DNA of 64,000 bases from Spartobacteria bacterium. Its GTDB lineage: Bacteria > Verrucomicrobiota > Verrucomicrobiia > Chthoniobacterales > UBA10450. Made by a program: the position numbers and the translations under genes. Location: NCBI GenBank assembly GCA_003167555.1, contig PMSN01000006.1, positions 62,001 to 126,000 on the forward strand, read 5' to 3'. Positions 43,220 to 51,702 of the stretch are shown here, piece by piece; position 1 is the stretch's first letter, and each line of letters opens with the position of its first letter. Under the pieces are notes generated by a model that saw only the letters and a program-made list of their open reading frames with translations, was not told the origin of the DNA and ran no database searches.

Positions 43220-43372
43220 CTATTTGCCGATCAGGATCAATATGCCCGCAACCAGCGCCAGGATCGGCACCACGATGGCAGCAGCGCCGAGACTCACGGC
43301 GAAGATGCCAATGATGCCGACTAGGATTAGATAAATGGCAAGCAAGAGCATGCCGATGTTTTTTGTGATCAT
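43220..43372 (-). CDS. 50-residue hydrophobic membrane protein
   Basis: An ATG at 43372 opens a frame of 50 codons ending in TAG. The peptide starts MITKNIGMLLLAIYLILVG and is nearly all hydrophobic, with two likely membrane helices (about 7-26 and 30-48) parted by a Gly/Ala turn, and ends in Gly-Lys. The pattern LxALYLILxG...AGxLILxG resembles small uncharacterised membrane proteins in many bacteria. No ribosome-binding site is obvious. Confidence 0.55.
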   Translation of the reverse strand: MITKNIGMLLLAIYLILVGIIGIFAVSLGAAAIVVPILALVAGILILIGK

Positions 43373-43496
43373 GGGCCGATCTTGACCGGATGGAGTGGAT
43401 TGTCACGTCAAAAGGCAGTCGGTTAAGCGCACGAAAAGGACTTTGTGAGGCTTGGCGAACGTTGTGCGAGGAGTCGGAAGGAAGCATAATCAGGCC

Positions 43497-44213
43497 ATGA
43501 ACATCTGGATCGGCACATCGGGGTTTCAATACGCGGAGTGGAAGGGGACTTTTTACCCGGAAGATTTGCCGGCGGCGAAAATGCTCTCGTTTTATGCACA
43601 GCGGCTTTCCAGCACGGAAATCAATTATACGTTCCGCCGGATTCCGAGCGCGAAGACGATCCAGGGCTGGTGGGAGGCGACGCCGGAACGGTTCAAGTTC
43701 AGTCTGAAAGCGCCGCAGAAGATCACGCACTTCGCGAAGCTGCGCGATTGCGGCGATACCTTGCGTTACTTCTGCCAGGTCATCACGGATCTTGAAGGCA
43801 AGCTGGGGGTAGTCCTGTTTCAATTGCCGCCCGCTTTCAAGAAGGACGCGGCGCTGCTTGCTTCCTTTCTCGAAGATGTTGCGCCCGGGATGCGAGCGGC
43901 TTTCGAATTCCGGCACGCGTCGTGGTTCGATGACGAAGTGTTCGCGTTGCTGAAGAACAAGAACGTGGCGCTCTGCATCGCGGAGAGCGAAAAGCTGAGC
44001 ACGCCAGTTGTCGCGACGGCGGATTATGGCTATCTGCGTTTGCGGCGGGAGGACTATCAGAGCGCCGACATGCTTCGATGGGCGCAAGCGATTCGGGAGA
44101 AGAGCGGCGTCTGGTCGGAGGCGTTCGTGTATCTCAAGCACGAAGAGAGCGGCATCGGGCCGAAGCTGGCGGGAGAGCTAAGGGAGCTGCTTGCGGGAAA
44201 TGCGGCAGCTTAA
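43497..44213 (+). CDS. DUF72 (YecE-like) protein
   Basis: 238 residues from the ATG at 43497, chosen because the family begins with IWIGTSGFQYAEWKGTFYP. TIM-barrel signatures follow: SSTEINYTFRRIPS, FKFSLKAPQKITH, VLFQLPPAFKKD, FEFRHASWF and YLRLRRE. The function of the family is not settled. It is often found in loose association with DNA repair genes, and here the Ku gene follows on the opposite strand. Confidence 0.92.
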   Translation: MNIWIGTSGFQYAEWKGTFYPEDLPAAKMLSFYAQRLSSTEINYTFRRIPSAKTIQGWWEATPERFKFSLKAPQKITHFAKLRDCGDTLRYFCQVITDLEGKLGVVLFQLPPAFKKDAALLASFLEDVAPGMRAAFEFRHASWFDDEVFALLKNKNVALCIAESEKLSTPVVATADYGYLRLRREDYQSADMLRWAQAIREKSGVWSEAFVYLKHEESGIGPKLAGELRELLAGNAAA

Positions 44214-44247
44214 GTCGGTCGGCGGTCAGAGACCGCCGCTACAGCTC
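44214..44247. repeat. GTCGGCGGTCAGAGACCGCCGCTACAG hairpin
   Basis: GGCGGTC and GACCGCC pair across AGA between convergent DUF72 and Ku genes. Relatives are at 36,395 and 53,902. It could be a bidirectional terminator. Confidence 0.6.
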
Positions 44248-45103
44248 AAGCGGCGACGCGGCGCTTTTGTTTGACCAACGAAGAAGTGGAACGGCCGCCG
44301 GAAGCGCGCGCGCCGTTGCGCTTCGGCTTGAGCGATTGATTCCGGTTCAAGCTTTCCTGCAAGACCTTCACGAGGTCGACTACGTTTGTCGTCCGCACGG
44401 CTGGCGCAGGCTTCCCGGCGACCTCTTTGTGCTGCGCCTTCTGTTCGATTAGTTCCATGACAGCGTTCCGGTATTCATCGCGATACTTCTCCGGCTCCCA
44501 AGCCCCAGACATGCTTTCGATGAGCGATTGCGCCATCTTCAATTCCTTCTCCGTGATGGCGCTGACAGGTCCGTTCTTCAATTCCTCGGGACTCAGAATC
44601 TCGGACGCGAAGTGCATCAGCTCGAGAATGAGGAACAAGCCATCCGGTTTCACTGAGGCCAGGTGTTCGCGATTGCTGATGACCACCTTGGCGATGCCGA
44701 TCTTGCCGGTGCCGGAGAGCGCGCGATGCAAGAGCGCGTAGGCTTTCTCACCGCCTTTTTGCGGTTCGAGGAAATACGGCTTGTAGAAAAACTTCGGATC
44801 GACCTGCGGCAGATCGACGAAGTCGGTGATGTCGATGGAATGAGTGGACTCGATCCGCACCTTGGCAAAGTCCTCATCCTTCATGACGACGTACTGGCCG
44901 CGCTCGTATTCGAAACCTTTGACGATCTGGTCCGCGGAGACTTCCTTCGAGTCTGCTTCCGCGACCTTCTTATACTTGATCGGGCTCAGGTCGGTGGCGC
45001 GAAGCTGCCGGAAACTGAGCTTCTCTTCGCGGGTCGCCGGATAGACGGCTATCGGAATGTAAACGAGACCGAAGCTGATACTGCCCTTCCAAATCGCACG
45101 CAT
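44246..45103 (-). CDS. ku: Ku protein of bacterial non-homologous end joining
   Basis: 285 residues. The protein starts with the hallmark MRAIWKGSISFGLVYIPI and continues through FRQLRATDLSPIKYKKV, YVVMKDEDF and FYKPYFLEP, ending in a basic Lys/Arg-rich tail (about 250-285) that binds DNA or ligase. It binds double-strand DNA ends as a homodimer and recruits LigD. No ligD is in the window, so the partner must be elsewhere. Confidence 0.95.
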   Translation of the reverse strand: MRAIWKGSISFGLVYIPIAVYPATREEKLSFRQLRATDLSPIKYKKVAEADSKEVSADQIVKGFEYERGQYVVMKDEDFAKVRIESTHSIDITDFVDLPQVDPKFFYKPYFLEPQKGGEKAYALLHRALSGTGKIGIAKVVISNREHLASVKPDGLFLILELMHFASEILSPEELKNGPVSAITEKELKMAQSLIESMSGAWEPEKYRDEYRNAVMELIEQKAQHKEVAGKPAPAVRTTNVVDLVKVLQESLNRNQSLKPKRNGARASGGRSTSSLVKQKRRVAA

Positions 45104-45230
45104 AGTAGGCGATCTTATTCACAAGGAGGGCATAATGTCAATTGAGACAATAGCTTGGAAGCTGGCAGCGTGTGCTGTGACCGACGTTTGAGCTTGTCGA
45201 ATCGGATCGCGTATTTAAGGCTTTCATCAC

Positions 45231-45881
45231 GTGTCTTCCATCTGCGTTACCGGCGGCACAGGTTACATCGGGCAGCGGCTTATTCCTTTGCTGGCCAAAC
45301 GCGGTCACGAAATAAGAGCGGTTGTTCGCGAAGGTTCACAGGACAAGTTGCCCAGCGTTACCTCGATCGTCGTGGCCGATCCCCTGAAGGATGGCTCTTA
45401 CACGGAAGCGATCAAAGGCGCCGACACGTTTGTTCATCTCATCGGTGTGCCGCATCCGAGTCCGGCAAAGGCGGCGCAATTCCGCGCGATCGATTTGCCT
45501 TCCGCGCAAGTCGCTCTCAAGGCCGCGCGCGACGCGGGCATTTGGCATTTCGTTTATCTAAGCGTGGCGCAGCCGGCCCCGATGATGCAGGCCTTCATCG
45601 CGGTGCGCAGCGAGGGCGAAGCGATGATTCGCGCGAGCGGAATCGACGCGACGTTCGTCCGCCCCTGGTACGTGCTCGGCCCCGGCCATCGCTGGCCTTA
45701 CTTTCTGTTGCCGTTCTACTGGCTGGCGGAACGGTTGCCGGCGACGCGCGAAGGAGCACGGCGGCTTGGTCTGGTCACGATTTCACAAATGCTCACGGCC
45801 TTGGTCTGGGCGGTGGAAAATCCTCCGATAGGCGTTCGGATTCTCGATGTGCCGAAGATCCGCGAAGTGTCGCTTCGCTGA
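45231..45881 (+). CDS. NAD(P)-binding epimerase/NmrA-like protein
   Basis: 216 residues from a GTG. The Rossmann loop GGTGYIGQRLIP (7-18) is an atypical-SDR signature. The rest (VAGDPLKDGS-like VVADPLKDGS, FVHLIGVPHP, FVYLSV) matches short NmrA/complex-I-39-kDa-type proteins with a lost or modified YxxxK site. It may be a redox sensor or a ubiquinone-linked assembly factor; the substrate is unknown. It is about 130 bases from the divergent Ku gene. Confidence 0.8.
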   Translation: MSSICVTGGTGYIGQRLIPLLAKRGHEIRAVVREGSQDKLPSVTSIVVADPLKDGSYTEAIKGADTFVHLIGVPHPSPAKAAQFRAIDLPSAQVALKAARDAGIWHFVYLSVAQPAPMMQAFIAVRSEGEAMIRASGIDATFVRPWYVLGPGHRWPYFLLPFYWLAERLPATREGARRLGLVTISQMLTALVWAVENPPIGVRILDVPKIREVSLR

Positions 45882-45899
45882 CTGAGAGCGGCCGACGCG

Positions 45900-47504
45900 T
45901 CAGAGCGTCTTCAGATATTCCAGCAGCTCCCGCTTTTGCTCGGTCGTTAGCTTCATGCCGTACTCGTGGCCGGAATTGGAATTGCCCTGGCTCGCGGTGT
46001 CGAAAACATAAACGCCGCCATCAGTGTAACCCATCTGGTTCGCATCGAAATCGTGCGAGCCGCGATGGAATGTTTTCGCGCGTTGCGCGGACGGCGTGAG
46101 CAATTCCTGCATGGTGCGGACCGAGCCGTTGTGCAAATACGGCGAGCGCGCCCAAACACCGGCCAGCGTCGCCGCCCAATATTTTCCGGTGCTGCGCAAG
46201 CCCTCTTCTTTCGCGGGCTGATAATCGGCGGCTTCCAGCTCGGCCAGGAATTTGTTGAAGCGCCCGGCTTGCTCCGCCGTGAAAAGTTCCGCGCGACGCG
46301 GATCGGTGCCGACTTCGGCCGCGGAATAAAGCCGCTTGTCGGTTTCGTCGCCGCCGTGGCAGGAAGCACATTGCGCGGCAAAGTGCGCGGCACCGCGTTT
46401 CGCGACGGTCTGCTCGATGGCAAACGGATAACGCGGCGGCTTGATTGTTTCCGTGAGATCGATCTGCCGTTTCACGAGGGCAAAATCAAGATCGCCCCGC
46501 TTGCCATGCAGCGGCGCCCCCAATCCGAGCGACGCGAGAAGATTCCTTCCGAGCGGCGATCGCGTGTTTCCATCCCAATGAACCCAGTGCCGCTCGCCGA
46601 CATTCCAAACGAGCCCGTCCTTCACCGGCGCATACGGCTGCGGTGCGTTGAAAAGTCCGGCGGAGAGCAATCCGAAAGCATCGTTCCGGCCTGGACCCGA
46701 AGAAGGCGGTGCCTTGTCCGGAGGCTGATCGGGGATGTGAAGTGCGGCGCGCATATTGTGGAAAAGTTTCAGGAACGAATGCGCCGCTTTGACGAGCTCC
46801 GGACCGGTGGGTTCTTTCGTGAGCTGCAAGTCGTTAGGCGCGATCTTGTGCAACTCGCCCGGCTCGACATTCTTCGAGCCGAAGGGGTCGGCGGCCATCG
46901 CGGCCGTGATAGTCGCTTCCTGCTCGGCCCAGGCGCGATCGAGCGCTCCTCCCACTTTTGTGTCGATGTTGTCCGACCCGCTGACATAAGCGCTGAGAAA
47001 GAGCTTCATGTTCGCTGGCTCAGACGTGCGAAACGTGGAGACCACAACCACGCCGACAAAAGCCTCAGCATCGAAGTGGCTCGTCGCGCCGAGCACACGC
47101 ACGGGCGCGGCGGTCGCGCTCGAATGAATTTCCGCGACGTGACACGCCGCGCAATTCACGCCGAGCGCCGGCAAATCGCCGAGATGGCTGACCTGCCTTT
47201 TCGAGAACCCAATCGGCCAGCCGAACTTCGGATCCGGGATCAGACCGAGGTAGGCGAGATTCTGCTACGGAAAAAGATCGGGATAAATTTTGATGAACGC
47301 GCGCAGCACCGGTTCGGGTACCACTTCCGTGCTCATCGATCCATGCAGAAAGAAATCGAGATCGTCCGCGGACCATTTCGGGATCTGCGCGGTATCAATG
47401 CCCGTCGTTGCCGTCGAGGGCTGATTGGAAGCTGCGTGAACTCCGACCGCGATGGCCAGGATCGCGATTGCTGCGGTGCTGCGACGAAGGAAATTGGGCT
47501 TCAT
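45900..47504 (-). pseudogene. Secreted di-haem cytochrome c (peroxidase-like) interrupted by an amber codon
   Basis: The gene opens at 47504 with a signal peptide (SFAxxIAILAIAVGVHAA type) and reads 79 residues to a TAG at 47265-47267. The same frame then continues with QNLAYLGLIPDPKFGWPIGF and on to 45900 without another stop. The second part holds two haem motifs, CAACH and CASCH, and the cytochrome-peroxidase-like run SPYLHNGSVRTMQELL. Without the stop the protein would be about 533 residues. Downstream starts would lose the signal peptide, and a cytochrome c cannot mature in the cytoplasm, so the gene is probably inactive unless the TAG is an error or is read through. Confidence 0.8.
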
Positions 47505-47593
47505 CGGCTGGCGATGCTATGAAGTCTCTCTCGCGATGTAAAGCCGCCGATTGACCCTGCCCGCGAGAAAACGTAGAACCGAAACGAGATCGC

Positions 47594-48259
47594 ATGGCGC
47601 AATACGAACCAACTTCGCGACGGCCGATCGCGGATGGGTTCCGATCTACCGCCAGGTTTGCGACGGCGCTGTGCGTCCGGCTCGGTGTTCATCCCGATGC
47701 GATTTCGTACGCGTCGATTGTGGCGTCAGCCGCTGCCGCAATTTGTTTTTGGAAATCGGGTCTCCATCCATGGCTGCTAATTCCGGCGCCGCTTTTTTGT
47801 TGCCTCCGACTTTGGTTCAACATGCTCGATGGCATGGTCGCCCTCGCTTCCGGCAAGGCGAGCTGGCGCGGCGAAATCCTGAACGACCTGCCCGATCGCG
47901 TCTCGGACGTTTTGATTTTCGCCGGTGTCGCGCACAGCGGTTGGATGAATCCTCTCCTCGGCTATTGGGCCGCGATCGCCGCGCTCCTGACCGCGTACGT
48001 CGGAATGTTCGGACAAGCCGTCGGCGTGCAGCGGGAATTCAGCGGGGTGATGTCGAAACCGTGGCGGATGGTGACGCTGCACATCGGCGCCTGGATGACA
48101 CTCGCGTGTGTCTGGGCGAGCCACGGCGTGCTGCGATTCGGGAGCTTGACGATTCTGGATTGGGCCTGCCTTATTGTCATCGCAGGCTGCTTGCAGACGA
48201 TGGCCATCCGCTTGAAGCGAATCATGGCGGCGCTGCGGGCGAAGTCTGCCGCTCATTAA
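47594..48259 (+). CDS. CDP-alcohol phosphatidyltransferase (YnbA-like)
   Basis: 221 residues with about five membrane helices. The active-site motif reads N76-x2-D79-G80 ... G93-x3-N97-x3-D101, so two of the four canonical Asp are Asn. I recall the same kind of variation in YnbA-type proteins, and more Asp follow (D98, D105). It would join a CDP-linked lipid to an alcohol. Its stop overlaps the next start by one base (TAATG), the first of a chain of overlaps through to 53038, so all five genes form one operon. Confidence 0.85.
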   Translation: MAQYEPTSRRPIADGFRSTARFATALCVRLGVHPDAISYASIVASAAAAICFWKSGLHPWLLIPAPLFCCLRLWFNMLDGMVALASGKASWRGEILNDLPDRVSDVLIFAGVAHSGWMNPLLGYWAAIAALLTAYVGMFGQAVGVQREFSGVMSKPWRMVTLHIGAWMTLACVWASHGVLRFGSLTILDWACLIVIAGCLQTMAIRLKRIMAALRAKSAAH

Positions 48260-49212
48260 TGTCGCCGCATCACGCGCTTCACGATCCGGTTTTCCTCGCG
48301 TATCTCCGGATCATTTTCGTCGCGTTGGCCGGCGGCGGAATCGTGCTCGGCATTTTGCATTTGGGCTTCAAAAAACAACTCGGCCCGATCTGGAGCACTT
48401 ACCGATCGTGGCTCGTCCTCGCGCCGATCGGCCTGGCCGTGATTTTCGCGGGCCGCGTCCCCACCATCATCGGAGTGACACTTCTCGCGGCTTTCGGGTT
48501 CAAGGAATTCGCGCGCGCGTCCGGATTGTATCGCGACTGGTGGATGGTCGGCGCGGTTTACGCCGGCATCGCCACCGTCGGCGCCGCTTCGTTGATGCCG
48601 CATCCGCGCGGCGAAGAACCGGGCACCGGCTGGTATGCCTTCTTCGTGGCCGTGCCGGTCTTCGCGATCGCGCTCATTCTCTTGGTGCCGATTTTGCGCA
48701 ATCGCGCGCGCGGCGAATTGCAACGCATGTCGCTGGGCATCGTCGGCTTCGTTTATATCGGCTGGATGTTCGGCCATCTCGGTTTTCTCGCGAACGCGAT
48801 CAACGCCTACGGTTATCTTCTCTACGTGATTTTCGCGACGGAACTGAACGACGTTGCCGCGTTCACCTTCGGCCGGCTCTTCGGCCGTCATCCATTGCGG
48901 AGCGAGATCAGTCCGAAGAAAACCTGGGAAGGCGCGCTCGGCGCTCTGGCCGTTTCGATGATCCTGCCGTGGCTGTTGCGCTTTTCGTTTCCGGAATTCG
49001 GCCCCTGGCAATTGATTCTCACCGGCCTGATTATTGGCATCGGCGGACAACTGGGCGATCTCGCCATCAGCGTAATCAAGCGTGACATCGGGACGAAAGA
49101 TATGGGAGCTTTGATTCCCGGCCACGGCGGCATTCTGGATCGGATCGACAGTTTGATTTACGTCGCGCCCCTCTTCCTGCACATGGCCGGTTATTATCAC
49201 GAGCTGCGATGA
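48259..49212 (+). CDS. CDP-diacylglycerol synthase-like protein (YnbB-like)
   Basis: 317 residues from the ATG at 48259. Eight to nine membrane helices and the CdsA signature: SPKKTWEGALGALAVS followed by GQLGDLAISVIKRDIGTKDMG and PGHGGILDRIDSL. It makes CDP-diacylglycerol from phosphatidate and CTP, the substrate of the gene before it. As a second CdsA in an accessory operon it likely feeds a special lipid. The longer frame through the preceding gene is rejected. Confidence 0.93.
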   Translation: MSPHHALHDPVFLAYLRIIFVALAGGGIVLGILHLGFKKQLGPIWSTYRSWLVLAPIGLAVIFAGRVPTIIGVTLLAAFGFKEFARASGLYRDWWMVGAVYAGIATVGAASLMPHPRGEEPGTGWYAFFVAVPVFAIALILLVPILRNRARGELQRMSLGIVGFVYIGWMFGHLGFLANAINAYGYLLYVIFATELNDVAAFTFGRLFGRHPLRSEISPKKTWEGALGALAVSMILPWLLRFSFPEFGPWQLILTGLIIGIGGQLGDLAISVIKRDIGTKDMGALIPGHGGILDRIDSLIYVAPLFLHMAGYYHELR

Positions 49213-49937
49213 AGAAATGGCAATACGAACCGGCCCAGGATCTCGATCAAAGGCTCATCGAGCGCCTCCGCAATTTTCCCCGCGAGCCGGACATGCTCAT
49301 CTACGGATTGCGCTCGCTCGTCGCGCTGATCATTCGCGGATTGCTCCGCACTTATTGCCGTTTTGAAATTATCGGGAACGAGCACGTGCGCAGCAATCGC
49401 TCGTTCGTCCTCGTGGCGAACCATTCCAGTCATCTCGACACCGTCTGCCTTCTCGCCGCGTTGCGGCTCCGGCAATTGCATCGGGCCTTTCCCGCCGCGG
49501 CCGCGGATTATTTTTTCAAAAGCGTCCCGCGCACGTGGATCGCGACCGTGGTCGTGAACGCGTTGCCTTTCGCGCGGCAGACGCATGTGCGCCAGAGTCT
49601 CGCCATTTGCGGCGAACTGCTCGCGAACGCGGGCAACGTCCTTATTATTTTTCCGGAGGGAACACGCTCGACAAATGGTGAACTCCAGGAATTCAAATCC
49701 GGCATCGGCGCGCTCCTGGCCGGTCGCGACATTCCGGTCTTGCCTTGTTTCCTCGACGGCGCCTGGCGCGCCTGGCCGAAAGGCAAACGCTTACCGCGGC
49801 CGCGCAAAGTGCGCCTGATCATCGGCGCGCCGCGCAATTACGCGTCAACGCCGCCGGAAAAACGAGCGAGCAGCGCGATCGCGGCCGAACTGCGCGACGC
49901 GGTGAAACAACTGGCGGAACAATATGCAGGTCGCTGA
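49209..49937 (+). CDS. plsC: 1-acyl-glycerol-3-phosphate acyltransferase
   Basis: 242 residues. The acyltransferase motifs are H72-x4-D77 in VANHSSHLD and the substrate-binding FPEGTRSTNG, with a later LPCFLDGAWRAWPKG. One or two weak hydrophobic segments near 35-50 suggest membrane association. It would make phosphatidate for the CdsA-like protein. The start overlaps the preceding stop by 4 bases and the end overlaps the next gene by 14, so the genes are tightly coupled. Confidence 0.93.
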   Translation: MKKWQYEPAQDLDQRLIERLRNFPREPDMLIYGLRSLVALIIRGLLRTYCRFEIIGNEHVRSNRSFVLVANHSSHLDTVCLLAALRLRQLHRAFPAAAADYFFKSVPRTWIATVVVNALPFARQTHVRQSLAICGELLANAGNVLIIFPEGTRSTNGELQEFKSGIGALLAGRDIPVLPCFLDGAWRAWPKGKRLPRPRKVRLIIGAPRNYASTPPEKRASSAIAAELRDAVKQLAEQYAGR

Positions 49938-51702
49938 AGAAACGATGGCGAGTTGGGACGGCGCGCAGTTGTTTTACCGCGCCTGGATCCCATCGGAGCC
50001 GGCGAAAAAAGCGCTCCTCCTCTTTCATCGGGGACACGAGCATTCCGGGCGCTGGTCGGAATTCGTGGAAATGCTCGGGCTCGGCGACGTGGCGATTTTC
50101 GCGTGGGACGCGAGGGGCCACGGCCGTTCGCCGGGCGAACGAGGCTCGGCGGAAAGCTTCGGCGCGATGGTGAAAGACGTCGATGCGTTCGTGCGCCACG
50201 TCTCGGAGCGCCACGGGATCGCATTGGAAAACATGATCGTGCTCGCGCACAGCGTTGGCGCGGTTTCGGTCGCAGCCTGGGTGCACGATTACGCGCCGCC
50301 GATCCGCGCGATGATTCTCGCGACCCCGGCGTTTCGGGTGCGACTTTATGTTCCGCTCGCGATTCCCGCGCTGCGGATGAAGCAGAAATTTGCCGGCCCA
50401 AGTTTTGTGAAGAGCTACGTGAAAGCGAAAATGCTCACACACGATCCGGCCCAAGCCGCGCTTTACAAATCGGACCCGCTCATTTTCCGGCAGATCGCGG
50501 TCAACGTTCTCATCGATCTGCACGACGCCGGCACGCGGTTGCTCGCAGATGCCGGGGCGATCCACGTGCCGACGCTCATGCTCTCAGCGGGCCGCGATTG
50601 GGTCGTGAGTTTCGAGGCGCAACGCGAGTTCTTTAACGGCCTCTCGTCGCCCGTGAAACGGATGCACGTTTTCCCCGCCGCTTTCCACGCGCTCTTCCAC
50701 GAAAAAGAACGCGCGCAGGTGGTCGACCGCGTGCGCGAATTTCTCAGCGAGCGATTCGCGGCGCAGCCGGTCACGTCGTCACTGCTCGATGCCGACAAGT
50801 TCGGTTACACGTGGGAGGAATACGAGCGCCTCAAGCTGCGGGGCGGCCCGCAGTTCGCCATCGTGCGCGCCGGCATGAGAACCGGCGGCCGCCTCAGCAA
50901 AGGCATCGATCTCGGCTGGCGGAGCGGATTCGATTCCGGGCTCTCGCTCGATTATGTCTACGAAAACAAGGCGCAAGGCTCAACGGCGCTCGGCCGTTTC
51001 ATCGATCACGGTTACTTGAACAGCATCGGCTGGCGCGGCATTCGGCAGCGAAAAAAAAATCTCGAGAAGCTGCTGCGAAGCGTGATCGAAGAAACCCATG
51101 CGGCGGGCCACGCCGTGCGCATTCTCGACATCGCGGCGGGCGGGGGACGCTATCTCCTCGAGACCATCCGGGGGCTCCCGGAAATACCGATGACCGCGGT
51201 GCTGCGCGACTACAAGCAGGAGAATGTCGACGCGGCCCGCCGTCTCGCCGTCGATTTCGGCCTAACGAATGTCACCGTCGTCTCCGGCGACGCGTTCGAT
51301 CGCTCTTCGCTCGGCGCGATCGCGCCGCGGCCGACGATCGGCATCGTCTCGGGGCTTTACGAATTGTTTCCCTCGAATGCAGAGGTGCTGAGTTCGCTCC
51401 GCGGATTGGCCGACGCGATCGAGCCGGGCGGCCATCTCATTTACACAAACCAGCCGTGGCATCCGCAGGTGGAATTCATCGCGCGCGTGCTGCGCAATCG
51501 CGAAGGCGAACCGTGGATCATGCGCCGGCGCACGACGGCGGAAATGGACGAGCTGGTGCGCGTGGCTGGATTCGAAAAGATGACGATGGAAGTGGACGAG
51601 TGGGGGATCTTCACGGTCGCGGTCGCGCGGCGCGTTGAAGCGAGTCCCGCGGCGGTGGGATCGCTGGATGGAAAGAGTAATGGAGCATCCGCGCACTCTT
51701 AA
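49924..51702 (+). CDS. Alpha/beta hydrolase fused to a SAM methyltransferase (YnbC-like)
   Basis: 592 residues. Residues 1-280 are a monoacylglycerol-lipase-type hydrolase: FHRGHEHSGRW, ARGHGRSPGERG, nucleophile S110 in LAHSVGA (Ala replaces the usual Gly), then AGRDWVVS and the late His in FPAAFHALFHE. Residues 300-575 are a class I methyltransferase with the SAM loop ILDIAAGGGRYLLE. The same fusion is found in E. coli YnbC. Lipid substrate is the natural inference from the operon. The exact reaction is not known. Confidence 0.87.
   Translation: MQVAEETMASWDGAQLFYRAWIPSEPAKKALLLFHRGHEHSGRWSEFVEMLGLGDVAIFAWDARGHGRSPGERGSAESFGAMVKDVDAFVRHVSERHGIALENMIVLAHSVGAVSVAAWVHDYAPPIRAMILATPAFRVRLYVPLAIPALRMKQKFAGPSFVKSYVKAKMLTHDPAQAALYKSDPLIFRQIAVNVLIDLHDAGTRLLADAGAIHVPTLMLSAGRDWVVSFEAQREFFNGLSSPVKRMHVFPAAFHALFHEKERAQVVDRVREFLSERFAAQPVTSSLLDADKFGYTWEEYERLKLRGGPQFAIVRAGMRTGGRLSKGIDLGWRSGFDSGLSLDYVYENKAQGSTALGRFIDHGYLNSIGWRGIRQRKKNLEKLLRSVIEETHAAGHAVRILDIAAGGGRYLLETIRGLPEIPMTAVLRDYKQENVDAARRLAVDFGLTNVTVVSGDAFDRSSLGAIAPRPTIGIVSGLYELFPSNAEVLSSLRGLADAIEPGGHLIYTNQPWHPQVEFIARVLRNREGEPWIMRRRTTAEMDELVRVAGFEKMTMEVDEWGIFTVAVARRVEASPAAVGSLDGKSNGASAHS

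Noticed and set aside
43110-44141. 343-codon minus-strand frame opposite DUF72
   Set aside because: DUF72 motifs lie on the plus strand; the minus frame also crosses a repeat and the small membrane gene.
45966-47522. 518-codon plus-strand frame opposite the cytochrome gene
   Set aside because: The minus strand has haem motifs and a signal peptide in one frame; the plus frame has no domain and is only open because the cytochrome is GC-rich.
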